DNA of 64,000 nucleotides from Bdellovibrio sp. UBA4095 (GTDB taxonomy: Bacteria; Bdellovibrionota; Bdellovibrionia; Bdellovibrionales; Bdellovibrionaceae): the NCBI GenBank assembly GCA_002381805.1, contig DFXZ01000008.1, positions 1 through 64,000 of the forward strand. Direction: 5' to 3'. Each line of letters begins with the position of its first letter. Within the stretch, counting starts at the first letter, position 1. A model generated the notes under the pieces. That model was not told the origin of the DNA. It did not search any database and was given only the letters and a program-made list of their open reading frames with translations. Shown here one piece after another: positions 25,752 through 32,746 of the stretch. A program made the translations under genes and the position numbers.

Positions 25752-27389
25752 ATGTTTTCAAAACTGAATCTTAGAACGAAGCTGCTATTATTGTGTACGT
25801 TGTTGTCGGCCGTCTCGATCACCGTAGGTGTTGCTGGACTCTTTTTTCAAAACAAAATTTCGGGCGAGTATAGTTTCGTCATTGAAAAGGTCAACCCCAA
25901 GACGACTTTGGTTGGAAGTTTATTGGCTGACTATCGTAAGCTAAGAATTAATCTTACGATTTTGGGCCTAACGGGCCTCTCCACTGAAGATAGTAGAAAG
26001 GCCGTGGCGCTTGCGAAAGAGGCCATTGACGAGTTCGAAGCAAATAATAAATCTTATGTTGCTCTGGGGTTCATTCCCGGACAAAAAGAACTTTACGATA
26101 AGGTCGCCCTGCACTGGTCAAAGTTTGAAACCCTGGCCGAAGAAAGCCTCAAATTATCAGAGTCCAGCGATCCGCAGACTCGGGCAAGAATCATGGATAT
26201 CATTCTTAAAGAATCTGCCGCTGAGGCCGTCGCCTTTACCGCATCTATAAATGAACTGTTGCGTTTCCACGGTGGCGTCATGCAAAACCGTGCTGCCTCA
26301 GCTGCTGAACTTGCTAAAACTGCCACAGTTATGTCGTCAACGATTGTGACCATTGGCGTTCTGTTTGGATTTGCTTTTGGGTTTTTATTTGCTAATGGGC
26401 TAGCCAAATCACTCGCGCGAATTAGTGAATCCGTTTCTCTTGCCGCAGAACAAACATCGTCTGGCGGGTCTCAATTGGCAGCCGCAAGCGTTCAGCTCTC
26501 ATCAGGGTCCACGGAAGCAGCCGCCTCTTTAGAAGAAACTGTTGCTTCGATCGAAGAACTTTCGAGCATGGTGAAAATGAACACCGGACATGCCCAAGAA
26601 GCGAATGTCTTGTCACAAAAGTCACGTGAAGCCGCCGAAAAAGGTGAGCAAGAAATTTCCAAATTAATCAACTCCATGTCACAAATCGCTAGCGGCTCTA
26701 AAAAAATCGAAGAGATTATTAATGTTATCGACGACATCGCATTTCAAACCAATCTTTTGGCATTGAATGCAGCTGTCGAAGCTGCTCGCGCAGGTGAACA
26801 AGGAAAAGGTTTTGCCGTCGTTGCTGAAGCGGTCCGCTCCCTGGCGCAACGAAGCGCGCTCGCTGCCAAAGATATATCGACTTTAATTACAGACAACGTC
26901 TCTCAAAGTGAAAGCGGTGCTAAGATCGCAGGAGAAAGCGGCGCTGTCCTTAAAGACATTCTGATCGCTGTAAAGAAAGTAGCTGACCTGAATGGCGAGA
27001 TCGCGACTGGAAGCCAAGAGCAAGCAAGCGGCCTTGAACAGATAACAAAAGCGATGAACCAACTTGATCAAGCAACGCAAGGGAATGCGGCCTCTTCAGA
27101 AGAAGTCGCTGCTTCTTCTGAAGAAATGTCCCATCAAGCTCAGGCACTCTTGGAGCTGGTTGAAGACTTGCAAAAGATCGTTCAGGGTCAAAAGGATTCC
27201 GCTCCGGCAGTTCAGGCTGCACGTCACTCAACTGAAAAAAGAGCTCCGACTAATGTGAAAAAGTTTTCTCCGGCTCCTAAAAAACCCGTAGTTGCGAAAT
27301 CCAAGCCAGATTCCGCAGCCACCACTATTCCCTTTGACGAGGAAGATTCAGAAGCTGATCGTAAAATCGGCGACGTTTCTGGCTTCTAA
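25752..27389 (+). CDS. Methyl-accepting chemotaxis protein
   Basis: A chemoreceptor of 545 residues. A transmembrane helix (about 8-28), a periplasmic four-helix sensor region and a second helix (about 193-215) lead almost directly into the signalling coiled coil, and I see no full HAMP domain. The hairpin tip is the canonical DDIAFQTNLLALNAAVEAARAGEQGKGFAVVA segment, and SSEEVAASSEEM is the methylation helix. A Lys/Pro linker ends in a tail with IPFDEE and SGF. ATG 25752 is better spaced from GGAAGGA than the ATG at 25743, which touches that site. The FliA-type promoter upstream supports coexpression with flagella. Confidence 0.94.
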   Translation: MFSKLNLRTKLLLLCTLLSAVSITVGVAGLFFQNKISGEYSFVIEKVNPKTTLVGSLLADYRKLRINLTILGLTGLSTEDSRKAVALAKEAIDEFEANNKSYVALGFIPGQKELYDKVALHWSKFETLAEESLKLSESSDPQTRARIMDIILKESAAEAVAFTASINELLRFHGGVMQNRAASAAELAKTATVMSSTIVTIGVLFGFAFGFLFANGLAKSLARISESVSLAAEQTSSGGSQLAAASVQLSSGSTEAAASLEETVASIEELSSMVKMNTGHAQEANVLSQKSREAAEKGEQEISKLINSMSQIASGSKKIEEIINVIDDIAFQTNLLALNAAVEAARAGEQGKGFAVVAEAVRSLAQRSALAAKDISTLITDNVSQSESGAKIAGESGAVLKDILIAVKKVADLNGEIATGSQEQASGLEQITKAMNQLDQATQGNAASSEEVAASSEEMSHQAQALLELVEDLQKIVQGQKDSAPAVQAARHSTEKRAPTNVKKFSPAPKKPVVAKSKPDSAATTIPFDEEDSEADRKIGDVSGF

Positions 27390-27414
27390 AATGAAGCTTT
27401 TGACCGCAACACTC

Positions 27415-27439
27415 CAGGCCCGGCGTGGGCCTGAGTTTT
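27415..27439 (+). terminator. Intrinsic terminator after the first chemoreceptor gene
   Basis: CAGGCCC (27415-27421) pairs perfectly with GGGCCTG (27427-27433) across a 5-base loop and is followed by AGTTTT. It lies 25 bases past the stop. Confidence 0.75.
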
Positions 27440-27525
27440 GCGATCAATTTGCAAATTAACCTTCTTTCATGAGTAAAAAGGTAAAGCCCTCTATCTGGCG
27501 CAGGTGTTTGTTGCTATAAGGCCTT

Positions 27526-28875
27526 ATGAAGTTGCTCTTAGCCTTTGCCTTAATATCAGCACTTTTGCCCACCGATGCTTTCGCTATCCATGTGCCAGAG
27601 GCTTATCGCAGCGGCAAAGATATCTGCACTCAAGCAAAACCAGCAAAAGAACTCGGTCGCTGGATAGCTGTACCGATTGATTACAGCAATTCAGAGTCAG
27701 GCCTTACGGATCTTTATTTTTGGACCACCAAACCTTATGATACAACAAAGAAAACTCTGGTGTTTGTTTCGGGGGGACCAGGCGATACGGCTCACCGATC
27801 CCACCTTGATCTTCCCAACTGGAATGTTGTGTTCTTTGATCAACGCGGCAACTCTTGCTCCCGTCCGGCCTCCAAAAGCATTTATCTTGATCAGAGATTC
27901 TACAGCTCCGAAAACACCGCTAGGGATATCAACGAAATTCGCAAAGCCTTGGCCGCCGAGAGACTTTCGGTCTACGGCGTTTCCTACGGAACCGTTCCCG
28001 CACATCTCTACGGGCACTTCTTTCCCGAAAATACGCGGGCCGTGGTCCTCGAAGGCGTCGTTTTTCAAGGCGGCCACAATTTCATGAGTCCTTTGCGCCG
28101 CCTTAAACTTCTGCAAAAGTTTTTTGATAAACTTCCGCGTAACATGCAAGACCAAGTCCTTCAGTTATCTGCCAATTCGAAAATGCCCTCCAACTGGTTC
28201 TCGAATATTGGGATGAAGATGCTTTATCTCGACAACTCTTTCACCGCGTTCCGCAGCTTCCTCGATAACATTGTTTGGAATGAAGATGTCTTAGCAACCC
28301 TGGCAAATTCCTGGAATGATCAACGTCCCACGGATGTTGATTTTGGCTATGGTCACGTATTGATGGGAATGCTTGGGTGCCGCGAACTGGGCATGAACCT
28401 TTCGACGGCAAGTCTTTATGCCGTTTTCGAAAACAGGACATTGGTTTATGACCTGGACAATGCTTTACAAAAACACTATTGCGAACCTTTAGGATTTCCT
28501 AAAGACTCCGTTCACGGTCTTTATAAAGCAGACTCCTACCCTAGCGCTGCACCGATCACCTATTTTCAAGGAACGTTTGATGGCGCCACAGTTGCAACGG
28601 AAGCCATTCAGCATTATCGAACAGCCGCGCGTGGTTTTGCGCAATTGATTCTTGTCGGCAAGGGAGGCCACCTACCCATCATTGGCACCTTATCGTCGGG
28701 TTATGAATCTGGCGAGGTTGCGGAGCTCAGACAAGAGGCTTTGAGCTATGCACTTCAGGGAAAACCTTTGCCGTCTATACTGATGCAGAATCTGGAAAAA
28801 ACAACGGACCTGGGATGGAATGGCACCTTGAAACTTACTTCGGAGCAAAAAGCTGGGGGCGTTCGATCGTTTTAA
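27526..28875 (+). CDS. Exported alpha/beta hydrolase, S33 peptidase-like
   Basis: A secreted serine hydrolase of 449 residues, resembling tripeptidyl aminopeptidases and prolyl iminopeptidases. A signal peptide (about 1-20, ending AFA) is followed by the oxyanion motif VSGGPGDT, FFDQRGNSCS, and the nucleophile elbow GVSYGT near residue 152. A late YFQGTFDGATV segment carries the likely Asp, and the likely His is in GKGGHLP. It probably cleaves peptides in the periplasm or host (inference). It is transcribed alone. Confidence 0.88.
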   Translation: MKLLLAFALISALLPTDAFAIHVPEAYRSGKDICTQAKPAKELGRWIAVPIDYSNSESGLTDLYFWTTKPYDTTKKTLVFVSGGPGDTAHRSHLDLPNWNVVFFDQRGNSCSRPASKSIYLDQRFYSSENTARDINEIRKALAAERLSVYGVSYGTVPAHLYGHFFPENTRAVVLEGVVFQGGHNFMSPLRRLKLLQKFFDKLPRNMQDQVLQLSANSKMPSNWFSNIGMKMLYLDNSFTAFRSFLDNIVWNEDVLATLANSWNDQRPTDVDFGYGHVLMGMLGCRELGMNLSTASLYAVFENRTLVYDLDNALQKHYCEPLGFPKDSVHGLYKADSYPSAAPITYFQGTFDGATVATEAIQHYRTAARGFAQLILVGKGGHLPIIGTLSSGYESGEVAELRQEALSYALQGKPLPSILMQNLEKTTDLGWNGTLKLTSEQKAGGVRSF

Positions 28876-28984
28876 CTGGAGGCTGCTCCTGATGCCCCCA
28901 ATAGTAGCCCACGAAATAGGCACTACAACCTATGACAGCAAAAAATATCCATTTTTTGATGCGTCCAACTAAGATCGTCTTCAT
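28835..28984 (-). CDS. Possible 49-residue membrane-anchored protein
   Basis: The frame runs from ATG 28984 to TAA 28835 and overlaps the last 41 bases of the S33-like gene on the other strand. The product has a basic start (GRIKKW), one hydrophobic segment with a cysteine (IFFAVIGCSAYFVGYYWG) and a Pro-rich tail, the look of a small inner-membrane anchor protein. There is no Shine-Dalgarno sequence, so support is composition alone. I do not recognise a family. Confidence 0.4.
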   Translation of the reverse strand: MKTILVGRIKKWIFFAVIGCSAYFVGYYWGHQEQPPVKTIERPQLFAPK

Positions 28985-29001
28985 TTTTTTAGTTTTAGCC
29001 G

Positions 29002-29030
29002 TTGACAATATATAATGGCAACTGTAATTT
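29002..29030 (+). promoter_or_regulatory. Promoter of tRNA-Gly
   Basis: A perfect -35 TTGACA (29002-29007), a 17-base spacer and a weaker -10 TAATTT (29025-29030) would start transcription about 10 bases before the tRNA 5' end. An overlapping ATATAAT at 29010-29016 is too close to that -35 to pair with it. Confidence 0.6.
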
Positions 29031-29047
29031 CATCTTCTCTTTACGAC

Positions 29048-29123
29048 GCGGGAATAGCTCAGTTGATAGAGCGATGCCTTGCCAAGGCATAGGTCGCGGG
29101 TTTGAGTCCCGTTTCCCGCTCCA
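29048..29123 (+). tRNA. tRNA-Gly(GCC)
   Basis: The acceptor arms GCGGGAA and TTCCCGC pair fully, and the anticodon stem ATGCC/GGCAT encloses loop TTGCCAA, giving anticodon GCC. The D arm (TAGCTCAGTTGATAGAGC) and T loop (TTTGAGT) are normal, discriminator base T, and CCA is encoded. A single gene with its own promoter and terminator. Confidence 0.97.
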
Positions 29124-29128
29124 AATTA

Positions 29129-29153
29129 AACCGCCCATCAGGCGGTTTTTTTA
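29129..29153 (+). terminator. Intrinsic terminator after tRNA-Gly
   Basis: AACCGCC and GGCGGTT pair perfectly across a 5-base loop and are followed by a run of Ts, 6 bases after the tRNA. Confidence 0.9.
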
Positions 29154-29304
29154 TTTGTAGCAATCTTTCCATTTGAACCGTGCCTTGACCGCACCACCCT
29201 CTTCGCCTCAGCTCTCCATAACAACCGTGGATAACTTACAGCCTGAGAATCATTCATATTGTTCTAAGAGCACCTGTGCTAAAGGGAGTATTCGGGAGCA
29301 ATCT

Positions 29305-30300
29305 ATGACAATTAAGTTTCTACTTGCAATGGGTCTGATCTTAACGGGCTACTCTGCCAATGCCGGTGATATTTATATCTATGAGTCTGGTCACTTCAAT
29401 CCACTTTCCGGGCTTTCCAGTAAAGGTCATCTCGTATTGATGAACGGAAAAAAGGTTGGCTCTAACATTAGAAAGTACTTAGTAACTGACGATGCAAAGG
29501 CCACAAGCAGAAATCTTACGCTTGTTCGAGATTTTTTTATGAAGGAGTTCGGACGCGACTCTTTTGATGGCAAAGGTGCTGATATTGAAGCCGTCGTGAA
29601 AGTCGGCCGCAGCTACCTCAGCCTCACTCGTGCTTTGGGAATGGATAATAATGCCGTTTGGGCTCCAGCAAATAAAAGATTTCTTTTTGGTTCAGGTAAT
29701 AAAAGACAGTTATTCAATTTCACAAGAGCATTGGATGTTATCGGTCATGAGTACACTCATGCGGTTATTGAAACCTCCTCTGGCCTCGCCTATTCGAGCC
29801 AATCTGGAGCATTAAACGAGCACCTCGCAGATGTTTTCGGGCAGTATATCCAGGTTAAAACCAAAAACGGAAATGATGACTTTCTGATTGGTGAGGAAGT
29901 TCTTGGTAAAGAGCTGAAACACCATATCGCTGCTGAATATGGTTTCATGCCAAAAGCACTGCGGGATATGTTGAATCCACAATTCAGCTTCCCCCCGCAG
30001 CCGAAAGAAATGAAGGAAGTTCCTTTGGAGTTTGGTCCAAGCTGTGAGCCGACGGATCAAAACGACCACTGTGGTGTTCACGTACTCTCAGGAATACCCA
30101 ATCGAGCTATTTCACTGGCTATCCAAATGCTAGGCTGGGATAGGGTTGCTCATATTGTTTACGTTGTCATGACCGAAAGACTTCCAAATAATGCTGATTT
30201 CGCTACTTATGCGAGCGAGACCATAGCAGAGTGCGGCCGGCAGCTCAGCACGACCGAATGCACTGTTTTTGATGAAGCATTTAAAGCCGTAGGCCTTTAG
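29305..30300 (+). CDS. Secreted M4-family (thermolysin-like) metallopeptidase
   Basis: A zinc endopeptidase of 331 residues. The signal peptide (about 1-21, ending ANA) is followed by the zinc site HEYTH near residue 151, the third ligand in GALNEHLADVFG near 171, and GVHVLSGIPNRA near 257, which in M4 enzymes holds the catalytic histidine. There is no room for the usual FTP/PepSY propeptide; only about 90 residues precede the catalytic helix region. ATG 29305 follows GGGAGCAATCT and starts the signal peptide; an upstream extension of 44 codons is not supported. Probably degrades host or extracellular protein (inference). Confidence 0.92.
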   Translation: MTIKFLLAMGLILTGYSANAGDIYIYESGHFNPLSGLSSKGHLVLMNGKKVGSNIRKYLVTDDAKATSRNLTLVRDFFMKEFGRDSFDGKGADIEAVVKVGRSYLSLTRALGMDNNAVWAPANKRFLFGSGNKRQLFNFTRALDVIGHEYTHAVIETSSGLAYSSQSGALNEHLADVFGQYIQVKTKNGNDDFLIGEEVLGKELKHHIAAEYGFMPKALRDMLNPQFSFPPQPKEMKEVPLEFGPSCEPTDQNDHCGVHVLSGIPNRAISLAIQMLGWDRVAHIVYVVMTERLPNNADFATYASETIAECGRQLSTTECTVFDEAFKAVGL

Positions 30301-30460
30301 AAAACTAATTGGGGCTGGAAAATGAACTTCCCAGCCATTCTCAAATAAGTCTCCATTTAAGTATTGCATCACTCTGAGATGTCGAAAAAATCGATTGTTG
30401 AAAATATCGTCGACGCTGAAAGTTCGTCCTATTGAGCATTACCAAAATCGCATCTTGCGA

Positions 30461-30491
30461 ACTCGCAATATGAGGTTGAATTTTTGCGAGT
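30461..30491. promoter_or_regulatory. Inverted repeat upstream of the beta-helix gene
   Basis: ACTCGCAA (30461-30468) and TTGCGAGT (30484-30491) are perfect complements with a 15-base spacer, about 60 bases before ATG 30552. It may be an operator or a leader hairpin. The 250-base gap from 30301 holds nothing else I can name. Confidence 0.35.
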
Positions 30492-30551
30492 CTCATCATG
30501 GGACTGTGTAAACCAAAGAAATTCATGGAGAATAAAGAGCTCGAGGTGATC

Positions 30552-31610
30552 ATGAAACGAAGTATCCTGGCTCTTATCGGAACGATTACAACGATTGTCG
30601 CGCTCTCTTTGCTCTACACCAATATGTCGCGCCCATTGCAAAAGGGTCATGCAAAGATTTACGTTTCGACAAGAGGTAGTGACACGAAAGATGGGACAAG
30701 CTCTAACAACTCGGTCGCAACCTTGAAAAGAGCGCATCAACTAGCTGCTGCCTATATGAAGCGCTCACCAATAGATGTGGTCGTCTACGTCGAGCCTGGA
30801 ACCTACTACAACCAAACCGTAACCTGGACAACGGCCCACCCTAAATACTACACCAAGATTACGACAACGAACCCTAAGAAACAGACGGTATTCGATGGTC
30901 GCGAGAATCGCAATGCCTCGCTGGGCAGCCAACGCTCCTTCTTCACCTTTAGATTCGCTGGCCAGCACTCGAATTTAATTATCGAGAATCTTACTATTCG
31001 CAATTATGCCGAAGGCATCACTTTGAGCGGAAACCGCGAAGACTTTGAAAAGGGCTGGAACGGCAGTAACAAAATCTTGAACAATACCTTTGATCGAATA
31101 GGCAGCCTTTACCACGAAGATCCCAGCAAACATGCTTATGCCGTTTTACGTTTGGTCAACTCTCGCTATAACGAAATCCGCGGCAACAAATTTACCAATA
31201 TCATGAATAAGAACAGTCCAGCACTGCTCCATTCCATTTACGCCGCAAATGCCTCCAGTCATAACATCATCCATGCAAACCACTTTGGTCCTCAAAAGGG
31301 CGATCCAGTTCGGATTCGGGATTTTAGTAACTTTAATGACATCGCCAAAAACACTTTTGATCGAGCCGCTGCTTACGGATATTCAGAGTGGTACTGTGAA
31401 AAGAAGGGCAACTCCGCCTGTAGTAAAGGCGTTCCCGAATGTCCGTCTTGGGGTAATGTTTTTAAGAATAATACTTTGACGAAAACTGGAGTCTGGCATC
31501 TTTATGTTAATGCGAAGTTTGTAAAATCAAAATCTGCCTGCCAAAGAAATCCTCCAAAAGAGGCTGACAACAAAAGATTGCGTACTTCTCAAAATATCTC
31601 TAAAAAGTAA
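30552..31610 (+). CDS. Exported right-handed parallel beta-helix protein
   Basis: A 352-residue exported protein with a short membrane-spanning start (about 4-24). It then has a KIYVSTRGSDTKDGTS segment, typical of the start of pectate-lyase-like beta-helix proteins, and repeats of hydrophobic strand and Asn turn (NLIIENLTIRNY, NKILNNTFDRI, NEIRGNKFTNI, NIIHANHF, NVFKNNTL). Four or five cysteines cluster in YCEKKGNSACSKGVPEC. It is probably a polysaccharide-binding or lyase protein, with no catalytic residues I can assign. ATG 30552 follows GAGGTGATC; an upstream extension of 18 codons is less likely. Confidence 0.85.
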   Translation: MKRSILALIGTITTIVALSLLYTNMSRPLQKGHAKIYVSTRGSDTKDGTSSNNSVATLKRAHQLAAAYMKRSPIDVVVYVEPGTYYNQTVTWTTAHPKYYTKITTTNPKKQTVFDGRENRNASLGSQRSFFTFRFAGQHSNLIIENLTIRNYAEGITLSGNREDFEKGWNGSNKILNNTFDRIGSLYHEDPSKHAYAVLRLVNSRYNEIRGNKFTNIMNKNSPALLHSIYAANASSHNIIHANHFGPQKGDPVRIRDFSNFNDIAKNTFDRAAAYGYSEWYCEKKGNSACSKGVPECPSWGNVFKNNTLTKTGVWHLYVNAKFVKSKSACQRNPPKEADNKRLRTSQNISKK

Positions 31611-31612
31611 GA

Positions 31613-31644
31613 CAATAAAAAAAGCCAACCCCTTTCGGGATTGG
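31613..31644. terminator. Terminator shared by two convergent genes
   Basis: AAGCCAA and TTGGCTT, with an inner CCC/GGG and a TTTC loop, form a hairpin followed by TTTTTTTATT on the minus strand, a strong signal for the HELGH protease gene. On the plus side the T-run comes 7 bases later. Confidence 0.75.
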
Positions 31645-31673
31645 CTTTCGTCAGTTTTTTTTCAGAAAAACTC

Positions 31674-32567
31674 TTAGTTTGTCGGCGGAGCAAACCAGCA
31701 ACGTGGACGGAATCCAGCTGCATCACGTGGTGCATAGCAAGATCCTTCTTTATAATCTGTATCGCTGACCGCTTCAGATTCTTTTGCCACGCAGATCATG
31801 CCAGCAAAATAAGTGTCCAAACGACACTGAGTTGCCGGATGGTTGTCGTTGGTTTTGCTAACGACACTTTTATCAGGTGTTCCAAAGTTCGGTGGCGTTT
31901 GTTCTTTTCTCAAGTCCTGGAAAAGATTCGCGACTGACTGTCCTGCCAATGATGTTCTTAAACAGATCAAACGATCTTGTTCATCCGGGAATTGAGCTTC
32001 ACAAGCGGCATCTGCCACGGGATCCAAATCCAAGTCTTTAAGAATTGCAGCGTTGTCGTCTTCAGCAAAGAAACGGCGCAGACACTTCATCGTCGCGAAG
32101 TAATCAGACCCACCTTCATTCGTTGCCCAAGCATTGCCCCACATGCTGCGGATTTTTGGAGCTCCGCCATTGTGGTGTCCCAGCTCATGACAAGCGACCA
32201 ATGCGAAACCTTCGATATTCGTGGCTGGATGTCGCGCTAAACCGCCGTACATATTTAAGATCTGAGTATTGCCAGATCTTTGAGCAGAAGCATTCACTGT
32301 TGGATCATTCCACAGACGGTTGATTTTGAGACGATCCCCTTTTCGCTCAATATCTTCCTTGTAGAGTCTCTCCAGGCGAGTGAGCACATCGTTAAATTGC
32401 TCCTCAGAAATCCCACCGACATTGAATAATCCCACTGGAATCTTCATGTCATTTTCGGGAACGAAACCAGCACAAAGCTCATTATGCTCGTGCGAATGAT
32501 GCGTGAACCCGAGCGTTGCTACAATTGCAAGCACCGCGCAAGCGCGCGTAATTACAGATTTGGTCAT
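31674..32567 (-). CDS. Secreted HELGH zinc metalloprotease, unknown family
   Basis: A 297-residue exported protein with a signal peptide (about 1-22). The zinc motif ACHELGHHNGG lies near residue 128, and a downstream EGGSDYFATMKCLRRFF offers the acidic third ligand, the pattern of gluzincin-like proteases. Seven or more cysteines, including a cysteine-rich C terminus (GSCYAP, RCWFAPP), imply disulfides. ATG 32567 is 7 bases after AGGAGG. The exact family is not clear to me. A palindromic region lies 20-50 bases upstream. Confidence 0.85.
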   Translation of the reverse strand: MTKSVITRACAVLAIVATLGFTHHSHEHNELCAGFVPENDMKIPVGLFNVGGISEEQFNDVLTRLERLYKEDIERKGDRLKINRLWNDPTVNASAQRSGNTQILNMYGGLARHPATNIEGFALVACHELGHHNGGAPKIRSMWGNAWATNEGGSDYFATMKCLRRFFAEDDNAAILKDLDLDPVADAACEAQFPDEQDRLICLRTSLAGQSVANLFQDLRKEQTPPNFGTPDKSVVSKTNDNHPATQCRLDTYFAGMICVAKESEAVSDTDYKEGSCYAPRDAAGFRPRCWFAPPTN

Positions 32568-32582
32568 GACCACCCCTCCTTG

Positions 32583-32615
32583 AGTCTAGACTAGTCAAAA
32601 TCGTATCAATACGAT
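32583..32615. promoter_or_regulatory. Palindromic operator candidate upstream of the HELGH protease gene
   Basis: AGTCTAGACT (32583-32592) is a perfect 10-base palindrome. Seven bases on, ATCGTAT-CA-ATACGAT (32600-32615) is a perfect 7-base inverted repeat. Both lie 16-48 bases upstream of ATG 32567, where a regulator of the minus-strand gene would bind. Confidence 0.45.
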
Positions 32616-32746
32616 GCGGCCAATTACAAATAAATTGCATGATCGAATGGCGCATCGTCCCAGGGGGTATCTAGAAAGAAGCCACATGCCTCAAGTCCAC
32701 CCGAATAAAAGTCGAAAAGAATGCATTATCTGAAAGGATCTGCTCA

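Noticed and set aside
32690..32746. Search for a FliA promoter before the second chemoreceptor
   Set aside because: A TAAAAGTC is present, but the expected -10 position reads GCATTATC at the wrong spacing and matches GCCGATAA poorly.
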